This document shows, piece after piece, positions 23,701 through 31,448 of a DNA stretch of 36,988 nucleotides (its first letter is position 1; each line of letters begins with the position of its first letter). Below the pieces are notes generated by a model, which was given only the letters and a program-made list of their open reading frames with translations, ran no database searches and was not told where the DNA came from. The position numbers and the translations under genes are program-made. This DNA comes from JBPBQZ01 sp050955105 (GTDB taxonomy: Bacteria; Pseudomonadota; Gammaproteobacteria; Burkholderiales; Burkholderiaceae): assembly GCA_050955105.1 (NCBI GenBank), contig JBPBQZ010000038.1:1-36988 (forward strand). The letters are read 5' to 3'.

Positions 23701-24947
23701 TGCGGTTTTCCTGAATCGGTTCTGCCCGGCGCACGGCGCGCCCTGACTCGGGCTGTGCGCCGCACGCGCTGTAGGCTATGCCTGCGTCCGGCCGACTGGG
23801 CATCGACATGCCGGAACATTGGCCATTTATGCGCCGCGCCTGAATCCGCTTGCGTGGATGCGGCGGGCTTATCGGATGGCGTCGGCGCACATGGTGGGGC
23901 CGTGACGCGCTGCGCCTGCTTGAGCGCCACCAGCACGGCAGCCACGGCTTCGATCAATGGCGACGGAATGTAGCGACCCGCGCGGCCCTTGCGCATCAGC
24001 GCGCGTGCCAACGCCACGTCGCGTACCACCGGAATGCCCTGCTGCTCGGCCAGTCGCCGCACCATGTTCGCCGTAGCGCCATAGGTTTTCAAAGTGATGC
24101 GCGGCAGGGGTGTTTCGCCATGTCGGTACAGCAGGCCAATCGCCAGATGAGTGGGGTTGGTCACCACCACGGTCGATTGTTTGACGGCTTGCTGGATCGG
24201 CTCTGACAGCATCGAGTGCTGCGCGTCGCGGCGACGCTGCCGCGTCTCGGGCGCACCTTCCATATCCTTCGATTCGCGCCGCAGTTCGTCGGTCGACATG
24301 CGTCCCTTGCGGCCGAGCTTGCGGCGTTGCCAAAGCAAATCGAGCAATAGAATCGGCAGCATGACGACGAGTGCCGCGTGCAGCGCCTTCTTCAATGTCA
24401 CCCACAACACCGCGATCGATAGCAGCGGCGCATTGCTGCTCAATTGGAGGATCTGCGCCGCGGTGTCAATGGCGGCCCAGATCACCACGCCGACCAGCAC
24501 AATCGTCTTCACCGTATTCTTGAGCAAATCAATCAGGCTCGACAGCGAGAACATCTGCTTGAACTGACGCAAGGCGTTGAGTTTATTCAGCGTCGGCATG
24601 ACGCTGACGGGCGTCCACAGCAGCCCCGTCTGGGCGACATCGGCCGCCACACCTACCAGCACAAACACCGCTATGACCGGCACCACCATCTGCAGCGACA
24701 GCTCACTGAGGTGATGCAGCAGTTCGAGTGCGCGCGACGCGATCGGCCGCGAACTGGCGATCAGTACCGCCGGCGCCACGACGATTTGCTGGGACAGCCG
24801 CAGCAAGCGCGGCCCATCGAGCGGAAAGTAGATCGACACGGCCAGCAGCGCCAGCCACTGGCCCAGGTCGGGCGTGTGCGCCACCTCGCCTTGTCGGCGC
24901 ATGTCCTCGCGTTTTTTCGGGGTCGCCTCGAAGCGTTTTTCAGCCAC
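23697..24947 (-). CDS. sctU: T3SS substrate-specificity switch protein SctU
   Basis: A 416-aa FlhB/YscU-family protein. The start is the GTG at 24947 (sequence VAEKRFEATPKKREDMRRQG, the family N-terminus), which overlaps the sctT stop by 8 bases. It has four membrane helices in residues 25-210 and the autocleavage motif NPTH at 264-267 (VVVTNPTHLAIGLLY). Cleavage there switches export from early to late substrates. The C-terminal domain ends around residue 345, but about 70 extra residues follow, Pro/Ala-rich and then strongly basic (RRHSLQRVRRTARVRARRA). The tail is unusual; it overlaps the start of sctC by four bases. Other features are standard. Confidence 0.95.
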   Translation of the reverse strand: MAEKRFEATPKKREDMRRQGEVAHTPDLGQWLALLAVSIYFPLDGPRLLRLSQQIVVAPAVLIASSRPIASRALELLHHLSELSLQMVVPVIAVFVLVGVAADVAQTGLLWTPVSVMPTLNKLNALRQFKQMFSLSSLIDLLKNTVKTIVLVGVVIWAAIDTAAQILQLSSNAPLLSIAVLWVTLKKALHAALVVMLPILLLDLLWQRRKLGRKGRMSTDELRRESKDMEGAPETRQRRRDAQHSMLSEPIQQAVKQSTVVVTNPTHLAIGLLYRHGETPLPRITLKTYGATANMVRRLAEQQGIPVVRDVALARALMRKGRAGRYIPSPLIEAVAAVLVALKQAQRVTAPPCAPTPSDKPAASTQADSGAAHKWPMFRHVDAQSAGRRHSLQRVRRTARVRARRAPGRTDSGKPQ

Positions 24948-25728
24948 CGGCCGCTCCTTGCAAACCGCTGATGAAGCGCGCGGGTGCGGGAATGCGGTCG
25001 ACCAGATCGGCAAGAATGCTGGTCATCTGTATCGCCAGGACGCCTAGCGATACCAGCGCCTTGAGCGGCATGGCCGCGAAGAATACCTGCAGTTGCGGCG
25101 CCACCCGGCCGACCATCCCTAGACCCAACTCGACGGCCAGCATCGAAACCACCACCGGCGCCGCCAGGCTGATGCCCGCCGCCGCACTTGAATCGAGCAA
25201 GCCCAAGCCCCAGTCGACCACGCCGTGCGCGCCGCTCGGCAGCGCCTCGAACAGCGGCTGCCCGGGCGTCCACACCTGGAAGCTGACGGTTACCACACCG
25301 AGCAGCCACGCGATGCCGCCGAGGCTGACGAAGTACGCGACAAAGGCCGAGCGCAGGCCGACGGAAAGCGGCCCGTCTTCGCCGCCGCTGGACGGGTCGA
25401 ACAGCGTCGCGATCTGCGATCCGCCTTGCACCTCGATCAATGCGGCGGCGGTTTGCACCGCCCAGAACAGCGCCGACACCGCGATGCCGAGCATCAGCCC
25501 GATCAGGCCTTCGCCGAGCGCGGCGATGCACAGCATCGGCACCGACGCCTGCTGCACCAGCGGCAACAGCGCCGGCGCAAAAATCAATGACATCGCGATG
25601 ACCATGCCCGAACGCAACAGCGTTGGCAGCGTATCGCGCGCAAGCAACGGCATGACGTGCCAACAGACGCCGAGGCGCAGCGACGCCAACGCGACAGCCA
25701 GCAATTGATGTTCGAGCAGTTCGATCAC
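24940..25728 (-). CDS. sctT: T3SS export apparatus protein SctT
   Basis: A 262-aa FliR/SpaR-family membrane protein, a core part of the R5-S4-T1 export gate. Hydrophobic helices fill residues 8-230. The conserved segments AALGEGLIGLMLGIAVSALF and QTAAALIEVQGG (the family's GE-x2-G-x3-G and GxxI-x-xQ-G-like motifs) and PLKALVSLGVLAIQM are present. Length is normal. The start ATG overlaps the sctS stop (ATGA, 25725-25728), and the end overlaps sctU by 8 bases. Confidence 0.96.
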   Translation of the reverse strand: MIELLEHQLLAVALASLRLGVCWHVMPLLARDTLPTLLRSGMVIAMSLIFAPALLPLVQQASVPMLCIAALGEGLIGLMLGIAVSALFWAVQTAAALIEVQGGSQIATLFDPSSGGEDGPLSVGLRSAFVAYFVSLGGIAWLLGVVTVSFQVWTPGQPLFEALPSGAHGVVDWGLGLLDSSAAAGISLAAPVVVSMLAVELGLGMVGRVAPQLQVFFAAMPLKALVSLGVLAIQMTSILADLVDRIPAPARFISGLQGAAGG

Positions 25729-26009
25729 TCGCGTGCTCCCGCGCCCGCCGACACCTGCACGATCAGCGCGAACGCCAAATTGGTGAAGCTGCTGATTTCT
25801 TGCGACATCCAGAAGCCGCTGAGCGCCAGCACGACTATCGCCGTGGTCAGCTTGAGTGCAAATGGCAGTGTCTGATCCTGGACGTGCGTAACCGCCTGCA
25901 GCAAACTCGTCAGAACGCCCACCGCGGCGCTGGTCAGCACGACCGGCATCGAAACGCGAAATGCGAGAAATAATGCGCGTGCGGCAAAGTAGGCAATGTC
26001 GTCTTTCAT
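25725..26009 (-). CDS. sctS: T3SS export apparatus protein SctS
   Basis: A 94-aa FliQ/SpaQ-family protein with two membrane helices. It begins MKDDIAYFAARALFLAF, then PVVLTSAAVGVLTSLLQAVT and VQDQTLPFALKLTTAIVVLAL, which is the family pattern (VGLLTSLLQA-x-TQ-x-QDQTL-like). ATG 26009 is chosen from family length; a longer in-frame reading into sctR territory is a shadow. It lies 17 bases after sctR and couples to sctT. Confidence 0.96.
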   Translation of the reverse strand: MKDDIAYFAARALFLAFRVSMPVVLTSAAVGVLTSLLQAVTHVQDQTLPFALKLTTAIVVLALSGFWMSQEISSFTNLAFALIVQVSAGAGARE

Positions 26010-26026
26010 GGCTTGGCCCAACCGGC

Positions 26027-26680
26027 TCAGTTGACCGAGTACGACAACACCATCGACGAAATCAACTTGGTCCAGCCTTCTACAAGGGTGAACAGCAAGA
26101 GCTTCAGCGGCAGCGATATGGTTACTGGAGACATCATCATCATGCCGAGCGCCAGCAAGATGCTCTGCACAACCAGGTCGATGACGATAAAAGGCAAGCC
26201 GATCAGGAATCCAACCTCGAAGGCCGCCGTGAGTTCGGACACCATGAAAGCCGGGATCAATACCAGGAAGTCTTGTCCGGAAACCGTGTCCGCCAGTTCC
26301 TTGGGCCAGATGCTGCGGGCCGTTGCGACGAAGAAATCGATGTCGGACGGCCGCGTGTTGCCATGCAGGAAAGCACGCAGCGGCTCGACCGCGCGCGCAA
26401 CCTGCCCGACGAAACGATCGAACGAATCGAACAGATCCGGCGCGCCGGCCAGCACCGCGTAGGCGTGATGCCAGACGGGCGCCATCACATACAGGCTGAG
26501 CACCAGCGACAGTGCGTAGATAGCCATGTTCGGCGGCGCCTGCTGCACACCGAGCGCGTTCCGCGTCAGCAGCAGCACGCATGAAATCTTCGTAAAGCAG
26601 GTGGTGACCACAACCGCCAGCGGCAGCAAGCTGACCGACGACAGGATGAGAATCAGGTAAAGCGGGGGAATCGAATACAT
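26027..26680 (-). CDS. sctR: T3SS export apparatus protein SctR
   Basis: A 217-aa FliP/SpaP-family membrane protein, five copies of which form the base of the export gate. N-terminal helices include LYLILILSSVSLLPLAVVV and TCFTKISCVLLLTRNALG. The family signature is present as LIPAFMVSELTAAFEVGFLI followed by GLPFIVIDLVVQSILLALGM and MMMSPVTISLPLKLLLF. Length is typical. It starts 52 bases after the short SctQ-like gene. Confidence 0.97.
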   Translation of the reverse strand: MYSIPPLYLILILSSVSLLPLAVVVTTCFTKISCVLLLTRNALGVQQAPPNMAIYALSLVLSLYVMAPVWHHAYAVLAGAPDLFDSFDRFVGQVARAVEPLRAFLHGNTRPSDIDFFVATARSIWPKELADTVSGQDFLVLIPAFMVSELTAAFEVGFLIGLPFIVIDLVVQSILLALGMMMMSPVTISLPLKLLLFTLVEGWTKLISSMVLSYSVN

Positions 26681-26732
26681 TCGATGACTTCAAGGCAAAG
26701 CGCGGGGTGAAACGCGCGGTAAAACGCGTGCG

Positions 26733-27083
26733 TCATGGACGATCGATGTGGTTGCGCTTCAAGCGGAGAACCTGCACCGCCAGGCGCTGATCAACTTGAA
26801 CCAGGCGGCCGACCGCGATGGTGTGTTGGTTGACGACCAGTTCGACGCAGTGTTCGGACGTCGCATCGAGTTCGACGATAGCGCCCACCTGCAGCGCATC
26901 GATCTGCGCAACGCTCAATGACGCACGGCCAGCCAATACCGTCATCGGCAAGCGCAGTCGATCAATGGCCTGGTCGAACGTGAGCGGAGCGCGTGGCGTG
27001 GGCGACACCGCCTCGGCAATCTGTGCCGTATCGGCGTAAGCATCGGCGTGGGCATCAGCATGGAAAGGGTCGGTCGAGCGCAT
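26733..27083 (-). CDS. Free-standing SctQ C-terminal (SPOA) domain protein
   Basis: A 116-aa protein with one SPOA domain: FDQAIDRLRLPMTVLAGRAS, then LSVAQIDALQVGAIVELDAT and VNQHTIAVGRLVQVDQRLAV. This is the C-terminal domain of the cytoplasmic sorting platform (HrcQb/SctQ-C). The first 30 residues are His/Ala/Asp-rich (HADAHADAYAD) and look disordered. The preceding gene is a full sctQ that appears to keep its own second SPOA domain, so this is a second, separately encoded copy. In Salmonella and Yersinia the short form is made by an internal start in sctQ; in Pseudomonas Hrp systems the gene is split. No clear ribosome site precedes ATG 27083. Confidence 0.87.
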   Translation of the reverse strand: MRSTDPFHADAHADAYADTAQIAEAVSPTPRAPLTFDQAIDRLRLPMTVLAGRASLSVAQIDALQVGAIVELDATSEHCVELVVNQHTIAVGRLVQVDQRLAVQVLRLKRNHIDRP

Positions 27084-27137
27084 GGCGAAATTGTCGCTGG
27101 CGCAGCCCGCCGTGCCATCGTGCGAAACGCTCGATCG

Positions 27138-27157
27138 AACTAAGGGCGTGCTTAGTT
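27138..27157 (-). other. Intercistronic hairpin between sctQ and the SPOA gene
   Basis: A perfect 7-bp stem AACTAAG/CTTAGTT with a six-base loop lies 13 bases after the sctQ stop on the minus strand, in the largest gap of this part of the operon (86 bases). It may mark an mRNA processing or partial termination point that sets SctQ versus SctQ-C amounts. Confidence 0.45.
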
Positions 27158-27169
27158 ACGCAGCATCTT

Positions 27170-28348
27170 TTACTGAGGCAAGGTTCGCATGACGAGCAAG
27201 CCGCCACGATTGCCAATCCGCACCAGCCGACCGACCGCGACTGGCTGTCCGGCGACGAGCAGACATGCGCTATCGGTCGACGCCGCTAACGGTGCAAAGC
27301 CAGCGTCTACCGTCAATTCGCGTAATGCGCCAATCGTCATGTCCACCGAAGCTGCGGCGATGCTCGCCTGCATGCGGAAGGCGCCGCTCAAGACCTCTTT
27401 ATCTCGGTCCCGCTCTGTCGATGGTTCGCTCCAGTGACAATCGACGACCTGATAGGCGTCAGCCGCGCCGCGCTGGATTACGATAGTCGGCAATATGCCG
27501 TCGCCGTCTTCGTCGAATGCAAGCTCGGCAACATCAGGTAACGCCTCGTCGGATCCGCAAGACTCCAACGGATTTAGGGTGCCGCGATACAAAATCACGT
27601 CACCCTCGCGGAGGCTGCGCAAGTCATCGATGCCGATGTTTGCGCATCGGCGTATCAATCGACCGGCCAACGGGACGGACGCACTGAGCGGCGGCGCGTC
27701 GACGCGCTGCGGGCACTGCAGCGGCTTGAGCGCCGCGGCGAGCAATTCGAGCATCGCGGGCAGTGCCTGCAGCACGCAGTGGTAGTCGTCGCTGTCATTC
27801 GATAGCGTGACGACGAGGCGTTCGCCCGCGTACTCGCCGCCATCATCCAGGCCCGTTGCCGCGCTCGATTTCTGTCGATCGCCGCAACCCGCGATGCGTG
27901 TCAGCACCAGCCCACCAATCTCGTTCGAGAACGTCTGCATCTGTATCCAGCGCAATAGCCACTGGATGCCCCTTTCAATAAACAAGGCACGCAGCGAAGT
28001 CGGCCAGCCAGCGAAGTCCGCGGTATCGCAAGTGGGCAACAGCGACGCGCAGAAGGCCAGTGGTAACCGCGCGGGCATGCGCAGCGTCGCATCGAAGCCT
28101 CGCCAGCGGAGATGCACGTCAATGTCTTCGCGCTCCACTTGATCGTCTTCAGACGCAACGCCACTAGCCTCGTTCAATGTGCGCGTGCTTGCCGGCCAGC
28201 AAGGCCGGAAACGTAATAGCCAGTGTGTGTTTCTAGGCGAGAGAGGCAAATGCAGCGCGCACAGCGCTGCATTTGTCCTGGCGACCAAGCGCGACAGCGT
28301 TGGTGGCACGATCGGTTCGACCGTCGAGCCAGGTGCTTGATCAGTCAT
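27170..28348 (-). CDS. sctQ: T3SS sorting-platform (C-ring) protein SctQ
   Basis: A 392-aa protein. Residues 1-220 are the weakly conserved N-terminal domain (RDIDVHLRWRGFDATLRM-like segment, LLRWIQMQTFSNEIGG, VVTLSNDSDDYHCVLQALPA). SPOA1 follows at about 220-270 (SVPLAGRLIRRCANIGIDDL, LREGDVILYRG). The C-terminal part, about 325-392, looks like a shortened SPOA2 (IGALRELTVDAG; LLVAGQPVAVGRLVRIG; GGLLVMRTL). SctQ forms the cytoplasmic pods that sort cargo together with SctK, SctL and SctN. Its ATG overlaps the sctP stop (ATGA, 28345-28348). The separate SPOA gene lies 86 bases downstream. Confidence 0.9.
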   Translation of the reverse strand: MTDQAPGSTVEPIVPPTLSRLVARTNAALCALHLPLSPRNTHWLLRFRPCWPASTRTLNEASGVASEDDQVEREDIDVHLRWRGFDATLRMPARLPLAFCASLLPTCDTADFAGWPTSLRALFIERGIQWLLRWIQMQTFSNEIGGLVLTRIAGCGDRQKSSAATGLDDGGEYAGERLVVTLSNDSDDYHCVLQALPAMLELLAAALKPLQCPQRVDAPPLSASVPLAGRLIRRCANIGIDDLRSLREGDVILYRGTLNPLESCGSDEALPDVAELAFDEDGDGILPTIVIQRGAADAYQVVDCHWSEPSTERDRDKEVLSGAFRMQASIAAASVDMTIGALRELTVDAGFAPLAASTDSACLLVAGQPVAVGRLVRIGNRGGLLVMRTLPQ

Positions 28349-29454
28349 TCAAAATCATCCGTTGCGTCCGATGGATCGAAAGCGCTATCAAACGAAGCCT
28401 CGACGCTGATTCGCAGCTGTTGGCCGAGCGATTTCACAATCGTGCCGCCGCGCGGCTCGAGTCGACGCTTTTGCTCGATGCTCGCGCAGTGGAACTGCAC
28501 CTGCATGGCGGACGTTGAATGCGTGACTTTCACGGCCAACCCCGCGTCGGCACCGCCCAGATTTGGATACACCACGCACGAGCGTGCATCCGCCGCGGCG
28601 ACGGGTGCGCGCGCCGACGGCGAAGCTTGGGAAGCATTCGCGTACGGCGGCGCCTGCCCAGCAGAAGGCGCGCTCGGCAACGCGCTCGCGTTGCCGAGCG
28701 CAAACGCCACCGGGTAGCCCAGCCCAGCCATGCCGTCCGCTGGCACGCCAGCGTTGACGGATTTGGCTTCGGCTTGCGAAGCGGACGTTTCCGCCAACTG
28801 ACGCTCAGGCGGTGGCGCTGCGACGGGCAAAGCCGGCGGAGCAACCAACAATGCCAGAGACGGTTGCTGCGAAGGGTCGTCGCCGAGACCATCCACGGCG
28901 TTATCTTCGCTGGTCGAAGCTTGTGACAAGGACGAGGCAGCGCCCCCTGTAGCAGTTTGCCGATCGACCAAGACCGGTTCGCCGTCACCGTGGCGCGCAG
29001 GACGCGGCGTTGAACGGCGTGCATCGGTGGCCGGCACCTCCGGCGACGGGTCCGCGGAAACATCACCGTCAGGGCTAACGCCCGCCCCTTCCACGACAGG
29101 CGCGGGCGTAAGCACGTCTGTGGGCGTGAGCGTGCGTACAGCCATGCCAGCTACCGCCCGCGCGCCGCCGTCTTGCGCCGACGACGGGGCGTCGGTGCCG
29201 ACACGCGGCCGCCCGAGCGAAGGCTCTGCGGCCTCTCGCAACCCGGCAGGCCCGGCGGCAGCTTTACCCGTCACCGCCGCAGCCTCGCCGTCTTCCTGCC
29301 CCACCGACTCCCACAGCATACGAAAGCGTTCAACCGCGGCCGGGTCAGCCGCCGCCGATACCACCGAAGCGGCCAGACCCGCGCCGCGTGACGCTACAGT
29401 TGCCGATCTATCCGACGCTGCGCCACGCAATGCAGGGATGAGAGCGTCATTCAT
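28345..29454 (-). CDS. sctP: T3SS needle-length regulator SctP-like protein
   Basis: A 369-aa Ala/Pro/Ser-rich protein. Residues 1-270 are low complexity and probably extended, as expected for a molecular ruler that is itself secreted. Residues 285-369 are the only likely folded part (GLAVKVTHSTSAMQVQFHC; GTIVKSLGQQLRISVEASFD) and correspond in place to the T3S4 substrate-switch domain. Assignment rests mainly on position directly before sctQ and on composition, because SctP sequences are poorly conserved. It starts 12 bases after the coiled-coil gene. A GGACC-type weak ribosome site precedes ATG 29454. Confidence 0.75.
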   Translation of the reverse strand: MNDALIPALRGAASDRSATVASRGAGLAASVVSAAADPAAVERFRMLWESVGQEDGEAAAVTGKAAAGPAGLREAAEPSLGRPRVGTDAPSSAQDGGARAVAGMAVRTLTPTDVLTPAPVVEGAGVSPDGDVSADPSPEVPATDARRSTPRPARHGDGEPVLVDRQTATGGAASSLSQASTSEDNAVDGLGDDPSQQPSLALLVAPPALPVAAPPPERQLAETSASQAEAKSVNAGVPADGMAGLGYPVAFALGNASALPSAPSAGQAPPYANASQASPSARAPVAAADARSCVVYPNLGGADAGLAVKVTHSTSAMQVQFHCASIEQKRRLEPRGGTIVKSLGQQLRISVEASFDSAFDPSDATDDFE

Positions 29455-29466
29455 GGTCCGCTTGCA

Positions 29467-31386
29467 TCACTGAAAATCGGATGGATCGAGACTGTCAAGT
29501 TCGCGTACTTGCTGCCGGACATCCAGCAATTCCGCGCGCAGGTCCGATTCAGTCTGCCTGAAAACCTCGATCTGCTTTTCAGTTAGCTTCAGCATCCCCT
29601 TCTCCTGCTTTGACAGCTTTTGCACTGACCTTTGCGCCTGTAACCCGGCCCTAGCCGACTCGAGTGCCTCGATCTTGCGCCCCATCCCTCGAAGCATCCC
29701 TTCGACCGTTTCGCGCGTCGCAGACAATTGCTGCAACAGACCTTCCTTCATTTCGGTCAGCGACTCCGGCGAATCGTCTCTTGAAAAGGCCGACGCGGTG
29801 ACGGCCGAGCCTCTCTGCGTATCGACCCCTCTCGCGTCGGACCTTCCGGGCCTCGGCCCCGATGCGGCCGCGGCGCTGGATGATGTGGTTTGCCGCGATG
29901 GCGCTCCGCTGGCACGCGAATCCCGTACGCTCGGCGAGTATTGGTTCATTCCTACTGGCTTCATCTTCGCTTCCTCCTGGTTGGTCTCTGCAATCGCTTC
30001 GCCCGGGATACGGCCGGATTTCTGATTACTGAGCATTTCTTCGTGTAACTCATCCAACTTCCGTAGATCATCGAGCAGTTCCGACTCGGTTTCCCTGAGG
30101 CCGGAAAGGAGCTTCTCTTTCGCTTGCAGGTGCTTCAATTCTTCTGGCAGCAGTCGTCCGAGCGGCATACGTCGCTTCCGTTCCTTGACTAACTCCGAGT
30201 CGACCTTGCGAATTTCATGTTGCACGTCGCGCAGCACCTCGAATGCCAGATCGCGCGTCTCCTCCCATTCGCGCAGTTTCATCTGCGCACTGTCTGGGTG
30301 CGGCTGCTCGGCAGCTTGCTCGGAGTGTGTCGCCGGCAGAGACCGCGTCCCCTCGTCGCGCGAGGCAGACAATATTTCGCGCAAAATCCTTGGCGACTCC
30401 AGCGGTGCTGGCTCGTGAAGTGTCGGCAGCTCCGACCACTCCATTGGTCGCTTTTGCACATCCAGCAGAGGCTCGATTCCCGACGATGCGGGTTCGTTCG
30501 GCGCTATTTCTTCTCCGAGCTTGGACGTCGGATAGGGCGCTTCGGGACTCGATGCACCGGCGTCGGATGATTGATCGATAGGCCAGGGCCGTGCGCTCTC
30601 GTCGGTACTGCTGCCAAAAGGCTCGCGCGGATCGTTGAGTTCCGGGGGCAGCTCGCGCCGGCATTCTTCGAGCAGGTCCAGATAATCCAGTCGCAGCGCC
30701 TCCAGGTGAGCCTCGGCCTTTTTGAGATGTCTTAGCAAGGCCTGTTGCGTGTGCAGAAGCCGTCGCGACAAGGAGAGCATCGATTGCACCGTTCTGCGCC
30801 TGCCCTGGGAAGCGCTGCCCGGCGCAGCACTGGCTCGTGAAGCGCTGCCCGTTCGCGCGGTGCGTGCCCGGGTAGCAGGCCGCTCCAGCAATTGTTGCAG
30901 CGTCTTGACGGTCTCTCGCTGCTTGGCAATACATGTCCCCAGCGAATGGATATGCTGCTGCATGGTTTGCTGCGCCTGGCGCACTGATTCACTGGCGTCC
31001 AGCAAGGTTTTGAAGTGTTGCCGATGCGACGCACCCAGCAGCGGCGCCGACTCGCTCGCTTGCATGGTGCGCTCGGACCGTGGCGATGCAGGTCGCTGAA
31101 GGGCCGCCTGGTCGTTCAATGGGGCCTGTCGTTGGCGCGATTGCCACAGCGCCCCCAAGGCAGGTGAATCCATTCCAAATTCCGACGCAGTACCGGCCGG
31201 TGCAGGAAAAGGCGTGGGTCCAGGCGCGATTGCAATGCGCTCCCCATCGAAGTGTTGGGAACGCGGTGTCGGGCCGAATGGGTGCTCCAGGGAGTCCTCC
31301 GCGGAGGGAGTCTTCCAACGCGCTCGAGCCGGCTTGGGAGGTAGGGTGGATGGAATACCTTGATGCGTTCCAATTGAATGGGTCAT
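29467..31386 (-). CDS. Unknown 639-aa protein with three helical-hairpin repeats, in the sct operon
   Basis: I do not recognise this protein. Residues 1-115 are Pro/Ser-rich and disordered, suitable for a T3SS secretion signal. Three coiled-coil hairpins follow, separated by Ser/Pro-rich linkers: A about 120-246, B 370-452, C 544-632. B and C are clearly repeats: both have TRD/TRE, then VLR/MLR, a polar turn, an EK pair and R-x-TES-x-L (LRETESELLDD; FRQTESDLRAE). A is more diverged and has an extra basic linker. No membrane helix or enzyme motif was seen. It lies between the 916-aa gene (62 bases) and sctP (12 bases). It could be an effector, a secreted scaffold or a partner of the 916-aa protein. 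Confidence 0.8.
   Translation of the reverse strand: MTHSIGTHQGIPSTLPPKPARARWKTPSAEDSLEHPFGPTPRSQHFDGERIAIAPGPTPFPAPAGTASEFGMDSPALGALWQSRQRQAPLNDQAALQRPASPRSERTMQASESAPLLGASHRQHFKTLLDASESVRQAQQTMQQHIHSLGTCIAKQRETVKTLQQLLERPATRARTARTGSASRASAAPGSASQGRRRTVQSMLSLSRRLLHTQQALLRHLKKAEAHLEALRLDYLDLLEECRRELPPELNDPREPFGSSTDESARPWPIDQSSDAGASSPEAPYPTSKLGEEIAPNEPASSGIEPLLDVQKRPMEWSELPTLHEPAPLESPRILREILSASRDEGTRSLPATHSEQAAEQPHPDSAQMKLREWEETRDLAFEVLRDVQHEIRKVDSELVKERKRRMPLGRLLPEELKHLQAKEKLLSGLRETESELLDDLRKLDELHEEMLSNQKSGRIPGEAIAETNQEEAKMKPVGMNQYSPSVRDSRASGAPSRQTTSSSAAAASGPRPGRSDARGVDTQRGSAVTASAFSRDDSPESLTEMKEGLLQQLSATRETVEGMLRGMGRKIEALESARAGLQAQRSVQKLSKQEKGMLKLTEKQIEVFRQTESDLRAELLDVRQQVRELDSLDPSDFQ
29491..29757 (-). 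repeat. Helical-hairpin repeat C
   Basis: Encodes residues about 544-632: helix SATRETVEGMLRGMGRKIEA, turn, helix ending FRQTESDLRAELLDVRQQVR. It shares the TRE/TRD start and R-x-TES-x-L core with repeat B and the LTRETV start with the hairpin at the end of the 916-aa protein. Confidence 0.65.
30031..30279 (-). repeat. Helical-hairpin repeat B
   Basis: Encodes residues about 370-452 of the 639-aa protein: helix EETRDLAFEVLRDVQHEIRK, basic turn, helix ending LRETESELLDDLRKLDELHE. It aligns by eye with repeat C. Confidence 0.65.
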
Positions 31387-31448
31387 GAGTTATCTCTTAA
31401 GGTTTCTTGATGCTTCAATGGCTATAAGGACGATGAGGGCGCGGTTCA

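Noticed and set aside
25725..26693. 322-aa minus-strand ORF covering sctR and sctS
   Set aside because: Only its last 94 codons are real (sctS). The rest is the wrong frame of sctR, which has the full FliP-family signature.
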